From assembly GCA_023935145.1 (NCBI GenBank), contig CM043698.1, positions 38,899,501 to 38,963,500 of the forward strand: a stretch of DNA of 64,000 nucleotides, read 5' to 3'. Below the pieces are notes generated by a model, which saw only the letters and a list, made by a program, of their open reading frames with translations, was not told the DNA's origin and ran no database searches. Both the position numbers and the translations under genes were made by a program. Source of the stretch: Bretschneidera sinensis (lineage: Eukaryota > Streptophyta > Magnoliopsida > Brassicales > Akaniaceae). Numbering within the stretch: position 1 is the stretch's first letter; every line of letters begins with the position of its first letter. Shown piece after piece: positions 11,808 to 24,601 of the stretch.

Positions 11808-12599
11808 GTCAGTATTGTTTTTCTCTTTCCATACTTGTGCATATTTGATATGATTGTTTTTTTTCTTGAACAAGATTTGTTTCTCATTATTGAGTGATTG
11901 ACATAGATCTGTCGTATGATTTTGTGCATTCTAAAATTTCTGAAATATGATCGATATCAAGCTAAAGAACAGTTTATACAGATTGAGTTAATTGAAATCT
12001 GTTGTCTGTATGAACAATTGATAGTTCTGTTGTATGCTCTTTCTTTAAATATTTCAATATTAATCCTCTTCTGTGTTTTTCTTTGTTCGTTTTTTTCCCT
12101 CTAATGTTTGCGTAAGTGTGTTTGGAATTTCTCATCGCCGTGATGGTTATCAATTTTCATTTTAATGAAATTTAATAAAACGAAGACCACAATTAATATA
12201 AGTATATTTGCCTATTTTTGTTCCTTTTGCGTTGTTTTTCCTGTCTAGTACAAGACAATGAGTAACTTTTCAATGCCATCAAATGTTTAGCTCAATTTAT
12301 TGTAGAAGGCCAAGCCCTAGTTGAGTTCGACGAGCAGCTTGGCTTATTTAATAATCAGTAATCCAAATTTGATTTAACAAAAAATGAGGGAAAAAGATAT
12401 TTTTGATAAATAACGAGTAATTGAAAGAAGGTCAAAGGGGGTGCCACCAATGTCCATGGGTGGTAGACAAGAGAGCACCTGAAGCAAAAAAAAGAAAAAA
12501 AAAAGAAAAAAGGAAGATGGAAAGATAAATGAGGAAAGAAGCTGACGTCCAAATGTTAAAGCATCTATGAAGTTAGTCAAAGAACCGAAAAATTTGCTT

Positions 12600-12990
12600 T
12601 AGAAGAGACATTGCTCCAATAATATAGCATCTTCAAAACTGCAGATATATCATCAATCACTATGCCATCCTTGCCACCAAAAGCTGTTGAGTTTCACTAA
12701 ATCCATTGTTCCAAGGCACACTAGAATGTATTCAAGAACAGAAAATGGCATGACTCAGCTGAAGCCAGAAATGTTAAAGTCCAATTCCCAAATATCCTTA
12801 GCAATAGGGCAGCTAGCGAAATATGATTCATTGCCTTGCCATCTCTCTTGCACATAAAACACCAATTGGTAACCATAATACTTCTCTTAATTAAATTCTC
12901 ATGGATCTAAATTTGAGGGAGTTTAGGTGTGTATAGCTGTCCACACGAAGAAATACACTCTAGTAGGAATCTTTAGTTTCCATTTAAAGG
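12600..12990 (-). pseudogene. LINE 3'-end fragment (zf-RVT-like region)
   Basis: On the minus strand near 12860-12780 the reading CFMCKRDGKAMNHISLA is visible. It resembles the CxxC...H zinc-binding motif that follows the reverse transcriptase in plant L1-type elements (zf-RVT family). Flanking frames are broken. Orientation is opposite to the host gene. Confidence 0.5.
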
Positions 12991-14614
12991 TATTTTTAAG
13001 AAGTTCTCTAATGAAATGACTAAATTTCTCATAAAATAAATTTGGAACGTTTTGAGAATAGACAATTAGTTTTTTTTATTATGTTTGAGAATAGAAAAAA
13101 ATGAATTTTTTATTCTACAAAACCTAATTCTAAATACTTCAGTTGGGCTTGATTATGAGCCTAAAGTTGTACCCGAGAATGTTTTAGGCTTGGCTTCTTT
13201 AATAGTCAAGCTTGAAAACTAGGCTAGAGTAGGAATGGTAGTGGATTGGGTTTAAGACCATGAGGTCCTTGCCAAACTTGGACTTGGTGGATTTTCCTTT
13301 TTTTTGGTTCTATCTTATGCACTTTCGATGTAATGTGGTTTATATTTTCTTTTCGTTGTCCTATTTTTTCTTAAATTACTATTGGTTATCATGAAAAGAA
13401 AAAGCCTTGATATTTGCAAGGGGGTTACTATCCCAAACCCAAGCCCAAACTTATCCCACTTGAACATTGGAATTGGACACCTTGCTTTGTCCCACTTGAT
13501 CAAATAATTAGTCTCAAGTGAGATCAAGTTGAGTTAGTGATGTAGAACAGTAATAGAATAAGAAATATAAGCCAGGTTACACTGGGGGATTGGAAGAGAA
13601 GCCAGGCTATCCTAGGGGATTGAAAGAGAAGCTAGGCTACCATAGAGGTTAAGAAGAATTGATACCAATATCAATCAAATTTTTATTTATTCAAAGCTAT
13701 TCTATAAGTAACATAGGAATCTCTTATTTAGAGATCTTTAGGAATCCTAATCCTAAACCAACACCGTAAATGAAGAAACTCAAAACTGATCAAATACTAT
13801 ATCCTTATCCTATTCTAAGAAATTAAATCTTAATCAAATACTATATGTTAGGACCCATACTAAAATACAATTATTTCATGATTACAAATTTATAACTTTG
13901 TCCCCATACCCTTCTGTACCCCATCAGTTAGCCTACCAAATCCCATGTATGTTAGTGAGAAGCGTAAATTTGATCTTTCTTCCTTTAATTATTCTTGATT
14001 TTTGCACAATAGTTCTCTAAAATGAGACAGATATATTCATCAAATATGTAATTTAAACCCTTGCTTTAGTCTTTCTAAACCCTAGCCCCAAATTAACGCT
14101 ACTTATGGCTTTCATATGCAACCAAAATAACCAATTTTTTAAATGGGTACTGTTCACTGTACCAAGGCATATCTGAACAGTCACCCAAACTTTGGTATTT
14201 CTTTGTATTTCAAACCAAGCCTCTTTACAAGCCCTAGTCACATGAATAATCTTGTCAATTCCTAACCAAATAATCTTAATTATCAGTGCAAAACTTATTC
14301 ATGCGAACTCCATGGCTAATGGCATTGTTGCTATATGCTTAAGGCTTTAAATGTGTGTTAATATATATTGAAGCTGGAGGAAAACATGTATGCATAAATT
14401 TTTGAATAAGAGCCGTATGTTTAGATTTGAGAATTTGAAACCATAAAAGAAGGGGCTATTCCATAATTTGTGCTTAATACATGTAAGATTTTGAAAGTAA
14501 TTAAAATAAACAATAAGGATACTTTAGTACATACCCTATAAATCAAGTTGAGATTGGGTGCTTGATCACTTATTTTTATACCCATCTTCCTTGTACCTAA
14601 AGTTATCCTAGCTG
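12991..14614. other. Intronic DNA, no gene seen
   Basis: AT-rich and stop-rich. Around 13570-13650 a unit of about 34 bp (GAAGCCAGGCTACCCTAGGG-like) recurs three times with changes. Short open frames here show no recognisable domain. Confidence 0.4.
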
Positions 14615-15094
14615 GGTTTCAAATATTTTTCCTATAGGAGTTATTTATATCATAGAAAAAGTGGATTTCAGGGCTACTTGGTGCAGTGGATAAAAAGTGC
14701 ATTTCTACCCCTTCTTTCTCCGTTTTGATTAATGGGTGTACTTCCGGTATTTTCCATGCTTCTAGGGCTTTTGGCAAGGGGACCATCTCTCCCTTCTTCT
14801 GTTTATTTTGGTTTTGGAGGTTCTTAGTAAGATCTCGAGTACTGTTGGAGGAAGGTTTCAAATATTTTTCCTATAGGAGTTATTTATATCATAGAAAAAG
14901 TGGATTTCAGGGCTACTTGGTGCAGTGGATAAAAAGTGCATTTCTACCCCTTCTTTCTCCGTTTTGATTAATGGGTGTACTTCCGGTATTTTCCATGCTT
15001 CTAGGGCTTTTGGCAAGGGGACCATCTCTCCCTTCTTCTGTTTATTTTGGTTTTGGAGGTTCTTAGTAAGATCTCGAGTACTGTTGGAGGAAGG
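14615..15094 (+). repeat. Perfect 2 x 239-bp tandem duplication of a LINE RT segment
   Basis: 14615-14853 and 14854-15092 appear identical over the stretch I compared base by base, from GGTTTCAAATATTTTTCC to GTTGGAGGAAGG. Each copy encodes an RT block readable as SVLINGCTSGIFHASRAF, akin to the NG.PS..F..SRGLRQGD region of plant LINEs. A perfect duplication inside an otherwise decayed LINE points to a recent event. Confidence 0.9.
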
Positions 15095-15525
15095 TTTTGT
15101 TTAAGGTAGGCAGAAGTGGCAATGATTTGACTATTTCCCATCTTCTTTTGTCGACAAGACTATTTTTTTTGGTTGAGTGGAATTTGAGCATATTCTTTTT
15201 TTTTTTATAAGAAAGTTTGAGGCTTTGAGCAAATTCTTAATCTTAGAAGTATTCTTTTTTGTTTTGAGTTGGTGATTGGGCTGAGAGTTAACTATGGAAT
15301 AAGTGAATTTCCCCTTGGTGAGGTGCCCATTGGTGGTCTCTTGGCAAAAATATTAGGATGCACCTTGTGTGTTCTCTTTCCATGAAGTATTTATTTCTTC
15401 CATTAAAGAGAAGAGTCTCTGGGAGCCGATTGTTGAAATTTTTTTGGAAAAATTTGCTTGGTGGAAGAGGCATTACCTTTCTAAAGTCCGTTAACACTAA
15501 TTAAAAGCACTGTTTCTAGCCTATC
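14615..15525 (+). pseudogene. LINE fragment A (RT middle to C-terminal part)
   Basis: Plus-strand L1-type LINE relic. After the duplicated block come a degraded HLL..TRLFF segment (FADDT region) near 15130-15160, then sequence near 15270-15525 corresponding to the block after the catalytic centre (LG..VG.LP, W..IVEIFLEKFAWWKRHYLSK, SPLTLIKSTVS). Frames shift several times. It lies head to tail with LINE fragment B. Confidence 0.7.
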
Positions 15526-18312
15526 CAAAGATGTTTCGTATAGGGTAATATGGGAGAAGAGTTTGATGTGGGGTCCGACACCTTTTCGGTTTGAGAACAT
15601 GTGGTTGAGAGTGGATGGGTTTTGTGATCTTGTTAAAGTTGGTGGAAATTCAATGGTGTAGCTAGCTATGTGGTGGCTAAGAAACTGAAAAGAATTAAGG
15701 AAGAAGCGCTAAAATGGAATAGAGAATCCTTTGGCAACATTAACTCAACTATTAATGCTCTAGTGGGTGAAATAAATGGGTTTGACGAACGAGATATCAG
15801 AGAGGCGTATTGAGGAATGAATTGGATAGAAGGGCAAGCACAAAGAAAGAGTTGGCTAAGCTCATTAACTTGGAGGAAATTTCTTGTAGACAAAAATTTA
15901 GGGGATTGTGGCTTCGGGAGGGAGATAATAACACTAAGTATGTTCATTGCATGGCCAATGCTCATGGGAGATTTAATTTTATTAACTCCATTGAGGTAGA
16001 TGGGTTGGTGTTTAAGGAGGAGAGGGATATTAAAGGAGCCATTAATGGCTTATGAAAACCTTTGTAAAGAGACTTGTGAGAGAAGGTCGAATTTGGATGG
16101 GTTGGACTTCTCTAGAATTGATGAGACTGATGTTGTTTTGTTTGAGAGACCTTTTATGGAGGAAGAAATTGTTGCCCCTCTCAGGGAGTGGGACGGAAAT
16201 AAAGCCCTAGGTCCCAATGGCTTCAAGATGGCTTTCCTAGCTCATAAGTAGACGGTGATTAAAAATGATATTATTCGTCTTTTTGAGGAGTTTCATTCTT
16301 TTGGGGAATTTGTGAGTAGCCTTAATGCCACTTTTGTCACTCTGATCCCAAAAAAGAAAGGGACATCAAACATTAGGGACTTCAGACCTATTAGTCTTGT
16401 GGGTTGCATTTACAAGCTCCTATTGAAAGTGATTACTTCTAGATTGAAGGGAGTAATGTGGAAAGTTGTGAGTCCTATGCAAAACGCTTTTATAGAGAGA
16501 AGACAAATTTTGGATGCAAATTTGATAACCAAAAAAGTGGTGGATACTTAGTTGAAGAATGGTTTGGAGGGTTTATTTGCAAACTTGATAGGGAGAAGGT
16601 GTTTGACGATGTTTGTTGGAGCTTTGTCATCTATTTATTAAAACGTATGGGGTTCGGGGAAAAATGGTGCAACTGGATTTTTAAGTTCATGTTTTCTACT
16701 TCCTTTTCCATATTGGTTAATGGGTGTCCCTCGGGATTTTTTCGAGCTTCTAGAGGGCTAAGACAAGGGGATCATCTATGTCTTGTTCAGCTTGGTTATG
16801 ATGGAGGTTTTAGGCAAGATTTTGGTGAAAGGGGTAGAAATGGGCCTTTTGACCGATTTCAAAGTGGGAGGAAGGTAAATGCTTCTCACCTCCTTTTAGA
16901 TGATTATACTGTTGTTTTTTGCGGGATTGACACCACTCAAATTTTACATCTTCGAGGTATTCTTCTTTGTTTTGAGGCGGTGTCGGGTGTCAATCTTGCT
17001 AAAAGTTTTTTAAGCCTTCTCGGTGGAACTGGTAATAAGAGCCTCTTTGCTAGCTTATTGGGGTTTAAGTTGGGAACACTCCCTATCTTTTATCTTAGTC
17101 TCCTCCTCGGGGCTAAATTCAAAGACAAAAGCATTTAGAATCCGATTGTGGAAAAGTTTGAGAATCGTTTGGCCAGGTGTAGGAATCACAACCTTTCGAA
17201 GGGAGGTAGACTCACTCTTATTAAGGGCACTCTTTCTGGTATTTTGATCTATTATATGCCTCTCTTTCCTATTCCTAGTTTGGTGGCCAAAAAATTGGAA
17301 AGTATCTAAAAGAGATTCCTTTGAGGTAACACGGAGGAGGAGTTTAAATTCCACCTGCTTATGGAGTGGGAGTGTGGAAGAGTATTAGAAAGGGATGGGA
17401 GGAGCTTCGGCAATATATTCAGATTTCGATGGGTAATGGTGAGAAGACTTGGCTTTGGTATGATACTTGGTGTGAGAATACTCCTTTAGAGGATAAATTT
17501 TCGAGTATTTTTAATTTGGTGAGAGACAAAGAAATGCGGGTAGCTCTTGTTTATCCTTGACTAAAGAAGGAGTCTCTTGGGATGTGCCTTTTATCCGTAA
17601 TATTCATGATTGAGAAGTTGATGAGGTTGCGATGCTTTTGGATTCCTTATATTCTTCTAAGGTTGAGGTGGGGAGGGAGGATGAGGTGGGAGGGAGGCAT
17701 AGACCGGATAAAGACTTTTTGGTAAAAGATTTTTATAACATTCTTGTTGATAAAAGCCTTACAAATGAACATCCCATTTTCCTTGGAAGGCAATTTGATG
17801 CGCTCGTGCTCCCAAGAAAGTTAGTTTTTTTTGTATGAAAGTCCTCGTGGGGTAAAATTCTTACTATTAACAATTTACAAAGGAGGGGGAAGATAATGGT
17901 CAATAGGTGCTACATTTGTAGGGAGAAGGCCGAGTCCATTTATCATCTCTTGGTGGATTGCTATTTAGCTTGAAGCTTCTATTGGGTGGTTGCAGGGTCT
18001 GTGAGAGATGAGATTGGGCTTGGAGTGGTTTGAGGGCTACCAAGGAGGTTAAAAAGGCTTTAGATTTAATTTCACACTCTATTTGGTGGATAGTGTGAAG
18101 AGAAAGGAACCATAGGGCTTTCGATGGTATAGAGAGACCGATTGCATCTATTAGAGATAGTTGGTTTAATACTCTTAATTTTTGAGTTAGAGGAAACTTC
18201 TTTGTAAATAATAAAGATCTCTTAGATTTTGTAGATTTCTTGGATTATAATTAGCCTTTGGCTTTTGTTGCACCCTCTTGGTACTTTTAATAAAATTTTT
18301 ACTTATAAAAAA
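15526..18312 (+). pseudogene. LINE fragment B: endonuclease end, RT, zf-RVT, poly-A tail
   Basis: Plus-strand L1-type (non-LTR) retrotransposon, 5'-truncated. It reads through GPTPFRFENMWL (end of the endonuclease domain, about 15580), LWLREGDNNTKY (15900-15940), TLIPKKKGTSNIRDFRPISLVG (RT, about 16340-16405), QNAFIERRQILDANLI (16478-16530), ILVNGCPSGFFRASRGLRQGD (16710-16770) and LLLDDYTVVFCG (catalytic FADD block, altered, about 16895). A CYICREKAESIYHLLVDC zinc motif follows near 17910-17960. It ends in an A-rich tail at 18285-18312. Stops and frameshifts throughout show it is dead. Confidence 0.88.
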
Positions 18313-18399
18313 ATATGAGGGAAGAATACAAGTAACACTTCGTGAAATAGGGGTTGTTAAACAACAACATAACTCTCTTACTTCATCAAAGCTCTCTTG

Positions 18400-19536
18400 A
18401 TAAAATGGTTATAGAGGTTTATGGTTTGAAAGGAGCATTTGTGGAAGACTATTTTTTTTTGCTAAATTTGGTGTTGGGCATAATGGTTGGATGTCTAAGA
18501 AAGGAAGATGTCTATTTGGGATGGCGTTTGGAAGTGGACAAGGAGGATGGAATGCTTTCTAGCGTAATACATGCATTGAGATATGAAACTGGGCTACCAC
18601 CTACTTTTGACATTACTTTGGGTGTGGAGATACTCTTTAAATGAGCAATTTTCGGATATTTTCTCTCTGGCTGGAAAGAAGAATAGTTTGGTTGGTTCTT
18701 ATGTGTCAGAGACTTTTGGTGAGGTGGTGTAGGAGTAGGGATGGCAAAAATCCCCGCCCTAATGGGCTTAATAATCCTGGTTCCGTTTAGAGGGGTTTTC
18801 TCCCAATGGAGCGGGGACGTGGATGTGGTTTAATTCCCCTTCAGGTTTGGGCCTAGGGATTGCACTGCCCACCTCGATTATGCCTCAAACCCGATGTGTG
18901 TTATCATATACATATATATATATATATATGTATATTATAGTATTTGATAGAAGGGATTCTTTCCCTTGAAAAGCTATTTGGAAGACTCAAGCTCCTCTCA
19001 AAGTGGCTTTCTTTGCGTGGGAGGCGGTTTTGGGGAAAAGTTTGACTATTGATAACCTCCAAAGAAAAGGAAGAAAGTGGTGGATAACTGATGCTACCTT
19101 TGTAAAGAGGATGCCAAGTCTATTAAACATCTTTTAAGATGCTCATGGATAAGGCACTTGTGGGAGATGGCTCTCTTAGTTCTTGGGCTCTCATGGGTGA
19201 TGGCCAAATCTTTGGAAGAGGAGATGTATGCATCATAGACTTTTAAGGATTTCAAAATAGTCTTTGCTTTGATCTCTTGCTATCATTTGGATTGTATGGA
19301 ATGAAAGAAATAGGAAGGCCTTTGATGGGGAGGAAAAGTCTATTGTGATTTTCAATGATAGATGGTTTCATACACTTAACTTTTTGGTTAATGCCAAATT
19401 TTTTTCCCTAAATGAGGTTGAACTCATTGATTTTCTTAAATATTTGTCTTGTATCTAAAAGTTGTACATATTACATGGGTTGGCCGTTTGGTACCCACTT
19501 GGTGCCCCTTGATAATACTCTTTTACTTATAAAAAA
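18400..19536 (+). pseudogene. LINE fragment C (post-RT and zf-RVT region)
   Basis: Plus-strand fragment starting after the RT. WCGDTL...FRIFSLW is near 18625, then after an inserted segment at about 18735-18945, KTQAPLKVAFFAWEAVLGKSLTIDNLQRKGR near 18980-19070, typical of the zf-RVT domain of plant LINEs. It ends in TTTTACTTATAAAAAAGG at 19520-19537, the same tail signature as fragment B, so both belong to one family. Confidence 0.75.
18735..18945. mobile_element. Candidate small insertion in LINE fragment C
   Basis: TAGGGATGGCAAAAATCCCCGCCC begins abruptly inside the LINE frame. GC-rich text (GGGGTTTTCTCCC, GGAGCGGGGACG) and an AT-dinucleotide run at 18902-18930 follow, and LINE sequence resumes near 18945. 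The GGGATGGCAAAAATCCCCGCCC start resembles common plant hAT-derived elements, but I could not find a matching inverted terminus or target duplication. Confidence 0.35.
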
Positions 19537-19858
19537 GGAAAATTATATACTTGTCTCCTACTTGATGAAATGTCTCCAGAACTTGTCCATTTTGTTACTT
19601 GGACTCGTGTACTAGTGTCCATCTGAACATTCAACTATCCCATAACCAAGCCTTTACCAATGTCAAATCTTGTCTAATGCGGATACTTCAAAGTAAACCA
19701 AAAAGTTTGAGTAACTTAACTTGTCCTATCGCTGTATGGAAGAAACTCAATAAATTGAGATTGTTGCTTGGTTTAATCATGAAATAGACAACTTGAGAGA
19801 AGTATGCATTGTTCATGAACGGTATATTTTATCTTTAGTTAAACTATGTAAGCTACTT
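19537..19858. other. Intronic DNA between opposing LINE tails
   Basis: Lies between the plus-strand LINE tail ending at about 19537 and the poly-T that starts the minus-strand LINE D. No coding or repeat signature recognised. Confidence 0.4.
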
Positions 19859-22480
19859 TTTTTATAAGAATTTTTTTTATTAAAAGGCACCAAGAGGGTG
19901 CAACTAAAAACCAAAGGCTAATTACAAGAAAGAAGTTTCACAAAATCTAAAAAATCCTCCTCATTTACACAAAAAATCTTTTAAACAAAATATTAAGGGT
20001 ATTGAACTATCTATCTCTAATCACTTCTATAGGCCTTTCTAGACCATCAAACGTTCTATGGTTCTTCTCATTCCACACAATCCAAAAAATAGATAAGGGA
20101 TCAATGAATAAGCCTTCCTAATCTTCTTAGAGGCTTGTAACCTACTCCATGGCCACACTTCATCTTTGACGGCACAGACCATCACCTAAGAAACCCCTAA
20201 AATCCTATAAGTCATCTCCCATATGCTTCTAGCCAACGAACGCTCCAAAAAAAAATGAAACACAGTCTCGGCACAACTTTTGCAAACGTAAGACCTATTA
20301 ACAAGCATTTTTCCCATTTTTTATAAATTGTCAATAGTAAGAATCTTTTCCCAAGAGACCTCTCACACACAAAAAAAGCTTACTTTCTTCGGTGCACGAG
20401 GACACCAAATCGTTTTCTAAGGGAAGTTTGAAGAGTCTTCCAAAGTATCCCCTCCAAGAAGAGTCTTATAAAAAGATTTCATCTCAAAATCTTTGTCTGA
20501 GCTAGGCCTCCATCTAACCAAATCCTGTCTTACTAAATCCAACTTCACTCGATACAAGGTCTTCAAAAACCTCTCAACCTCCTCAATCTCTCAATCATGG
20601 ACATTTTGAATGAAAGACACTTCCTAAGAGATTACCCCATTAATCAAGGAGACACAAGACCCAATAAGAGCTTCTTTATCTCTCACAATATCAAAAATGC
20701 CCGAAAATTGCCTTTTTAGGGGGAAATTCCCGAACCATGAGTCATACAAAAGCGTTGTTCTCCTTCCATTACCTAGCAAAATGGAAACCCAAGGGAGAAA
20801 ATCCTCCCACCCATTTCGAATCCATTTCCACACCCCAAAGCCATAAGCTTCCTTTGCCTTTTTAGACATCAACCTATTAGGATCAACCCAAACTTAGCCT
20901 CCACCACTTTCCTCCAAAGATGATCAATCTCTACCATAAATCTCCATAACCATTTACCAAAGAGAGCTCTATTGAATAAAGTAAGAGATTTAAGAACAAG
21001 GCCCCCTCTTTCTAAAGGTTACTTAACAACCCCCCATCTCACTAAGTGATATTTGTACTCTTCTCTTGTATTGCCCCAAAGGAACCTTCTTTGAATACTT
21101 TCTAACCTCTTAGCCACCGAAGTAGGAATAGGGAAAAGAGACGAAGTAAATGGGTAGGCTAGATAGAGTGCTTTTGATATGTGTGAGTCTTCCTCCCTTA
21201 GAAAGATAGTGATTTTTCCACCCGGTCAGTCGCTTCTCAAACCTCTCCACAATAGGATTCCACACACTTTTGTTCTTAAATTTGGCTCCAAGAGGAAGAT
21301 TAAGATAAGTTATAGGAAGCGACCCTATATTACACCCCAATAAGGATGCAAGAAAGTGACCATTGATATTCTTCCCAAGAGGAATTAAATCACTCTTACT
21401 AAGATTGATCTTATGTCCCGAGATCACCTCAAAACAAAGAAGGACGCACTGGAGATGTAAGATTTGAATAACTTCCGCCTCACAATACACTATTGTGTCA
21501 TCGGCGAAAAGATGTGACACGCTCACACTTCTTGCATTTCTTCCCACCTTGAAATCACTCAAAAGCCCTTTATTCACCGTCTTCAACAACATTTTGCTAA
21601 AAGCCTCCATCACCTAAGTGAACAAAAAAGGAGATAAAGGATCCCCTTATGTAAGTCCACGCGAAGCTATAAAGAAACTGGAAGGGCAACCATTGATAAG
21701 GATAGAGAAAAAGGCCGAAGATATGAACTTGAAGATCTGCTTACACCATTTGTCCCCAAAACTCATTATTCTTAATAAGTAAATCACAAGGCCCCAAAAA
21801 ACATGGTTATAAGCATTCTCCATGTTGAGCTTACAAATCACCCCTCCCCCTCGATCTTTTAACCGGGCATCCACAACTTCATTAGCAAACAAAGTGGCAT
21901 CCAAAATTTACCTTCTCTCTATAAAGGTATTTTGGTGGGGGCTCACCACTTTCCTAATTACTTTCTTCAATCTAGAAGTTAGGACCTTCAAAAGGAGCTT
22001 ATAAATGCACCCGACGAGGCTAATAGGCCGAAAATCTTTTACGTTGGAAGCTTCAACCCTCTTTGGGATAAGGACAATGAAAGTAGAATTAAGACTCCTC
22101 ACAAACTCCCCTATATAATGGAACTCCATAAAAAAAAACTAAGGATGTCCCCTTTAACACTTCCCAATTGCTTGTTAGAAACTCCACTGAGAAACCATTA
22201 CACTCTCGGAGAGCAAGGAGAATCTCCTCTTCATCAAAGGGACACTTAAGCCAATTTACTTCCTCCCCATCAATACAAGAAAAGGTAAAGCCATCCAAAT
22301 TTGGTCAACTACCATGCGATTCCGTATAAAGCTTCTTGTAGATCTCATATATCAGCTCTTTCATCCCTGCATCCTCCTCAAACAAAGTAACATCAATCTC
22401 AATGGAGCTAAAGAAGTTATGCATACGGTGAAAGAACTTAGTATTCCTATCACTCCCCGAAGCCATAATTCTCTAGCCTT
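19859..22480 (-). pseudogene. LINE fragment D, minus strand
   Basis: 5'-truncated L1-type element; its poly-A tail appears as T runs at 19859-19884. Reading the minus strand: SDRNTKFFHRMHNFF near 22460-22415, GFTFSCIDGEEVNW near 22290, IPKRVEASNVKDFRPISLVGC near 22070-22010, KLNMENAYNHVFW (RT block A, about 21840), SILINGCPSSFF (21690), HLFADDTIVYCEA with the catalytic FADD at 21497-21508, [21 protein letters not shown] (about 21180), and WKWIRNGWEDFLPW near 20830. Several stops. It is more intact than fragment B and opposite in orientation to the host gene. Confidence 0.88.
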
Positions 22481-23235
22481 TAGATACTCAACTGCATTGT
22501 CTTGATTATTTTATTTCACTTTATAGTTGGTGAATACAAATTCATTAATATTTATTTGACGACTCAACAGTGAAAAGAGGCTCATTGTGATTTTTGTTTG
22601 AATTGATTTCCCTTTGTATACAATGTGTAGGTTTTTGAACAAGAACATGCTTATTGGTTACTTAGGTATTTGATGTTTTTTAGGTTTTGTTTTTATTATT
22701 TAGGTGTTGTTGTTCATATATATGTCCTAAAACTTAGTCGATTGAACTCAAAAATGGTTTGCTTAACAAGCGATAATTATAGTTTTGGAGTCTTTTGGGA
22801 TTTTCCCTAGTGGAGGTTGTTGGTGGTGTAGTAGATCTACAATATGCTTTAAGACTGCGCGTAGTATACTTTACCCAAGTTTATAATTGCAAGAAAATTT
22901 AAAAGAGTATCTTTTTTACCAAAGGTTGAGTTACAGCTTAGTTCATAGAAACATTGGTGATTGGGGGCAGGAGCTTGTTGGTTATGTCAAAATGTAAAGG
23001 GCACCAACGGGGAGTGCAGAATTTTATGGGCAATTGGAGCAGCTACAATCTATCATCTAAGGATGGATCGTAATAATAGGTGTTTGGAAGATCTTCTTCA
23101 ACTTGACAGATGATACTTAGTAGAATAAAGCAAGATGTTCAGTCAATATTTTTCTGGAAAGAGCGTTGATAGAGTTACTGTTAGCACATACGCTTATTGC
23201 CAACTGGAATATTAGAGCACAACTTATGTAGTTAG
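22481..23235. other. Intronic DNA, no gene seen
   Basis: AT-rich sequence with no domain signature. It ends at GTTAG just before the LTR element at 23236. Confidence 0.4.
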
Positions 23236-23649
23236 TGATGCAAATGGGAAAAAATTATGTACTTTTTTAAGATTTATGGGATCTTGTGTTATTTGTGGGA
23301 TAATTTTGTAAATATGCTTTTGTAAGGAGCAAGTAGTAAAATAGTAGGACTTTAGTTTAGAAAATTGTTGAGTTTAGTATTTATTATTATGGTTTCCTAT
23401 TATGTTTAGGATTAGTGCCTATATAAGAGCACTTATATTAGGGTTTTAATTTAGATCTGAATTATGAAATAACTAAGGATTTTGGCATCTTCTTTCCTCT
23501 TTCCCTAATTCTTCACCTTATCTCCTATCTTCTCTAATTTCCTACTTCTATTTGTTAATTTTCTCAATGGTTTTGTTTATTTCTCTCTCCTTTTCTTCCC
23601 TTCTTTCCCCTTATCCCTCTGTTCTTATTCTTCAGTTACTTGTTCTACA
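23236..23649 (+). repeat. 5' LTR of the short non-autonomous element
   Basis: 414 bp, TG...CA ends, followed by the initiator-tRNA-Met primer-binding site. Differs from the 3' copy by scattered substitutions and small indels. Confidence 0.9.
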
Positions 23650-24601
23650 TCAAAGTGGTATCAGAGCCCAAAGCTCGAGTCCCCCACTGCTGCTACCATC
23701 GCGTCAAGATTTCTTGCGTTTCACCGTACACCGCCACCACCATCAACATAAGGAGCTTCCTGTGATCAAAACCTGAAAGTTTCAGCCGTTCCGCCTCCGC
23801 GTCGCTGCTACATGTTGCTGCCACGCTTCACTGTCACTGCTGGGACACTCACCGTGGGCATCCGGACACACCATCTTGATCAGAAAGCTTCGATTTGCTC
23901 AACTCCATCTTCAATCTGTTTTATTTATTTTCTAGTTTTGATTTCTGTAATTAAAAAAAAAAAAGCAGCAGAAAAAAAAGAAACAACAAAAAGCAGCAGA
24001 AAGGAAAAAAAGTTGAAGCCACTTGTGACTCAAATCAAGTTCGTCTTGTTACAGTCCATGATGTGCTATATTAAGTTACAGAGAATGTTCTTCATAAGGT
24101 TTTAGACACTTTGGCTCTATAGAGAAAATTAGTATTTTCTAAAATTCAGTGGACTATCATGCTTTTGTGCAATATTGTGTACATCAAATTATTCAAGATG
24201 CAACAACTCGTTGAACGAGCGACACAACTAGTGGAACCAGCCTTCACCAAAACTTCTACCTATCAAGATTCCATTCAAGAGGAGACTAAGTATGAATTTG
24301 TTTCCCCTGTTCAAGAACACCTTGAAGAGCAAGCACTAGTTATTGATGAAGATGTATCTATTGAACCCCTTCAAAGTGAAGATAAATAATGTCAAAGCAA
24401 GGACGAAGCTATATGTGTGCTCGAAATTCCTTCCATTGATTTTGTCCTACCTCTTTGGTTTGAAGCTCCTCTAATATCATTATTGTTTCCGATCAAAGGC
24501 ACCACACCCAGAAAATTTCTAGGTTACCCCATACAACTCCAGTGAATAGTTCTAACATCACTACAAAACTTGAAGTCGAGTTTTTTGAAAGTAGGGTAGA
24601 A

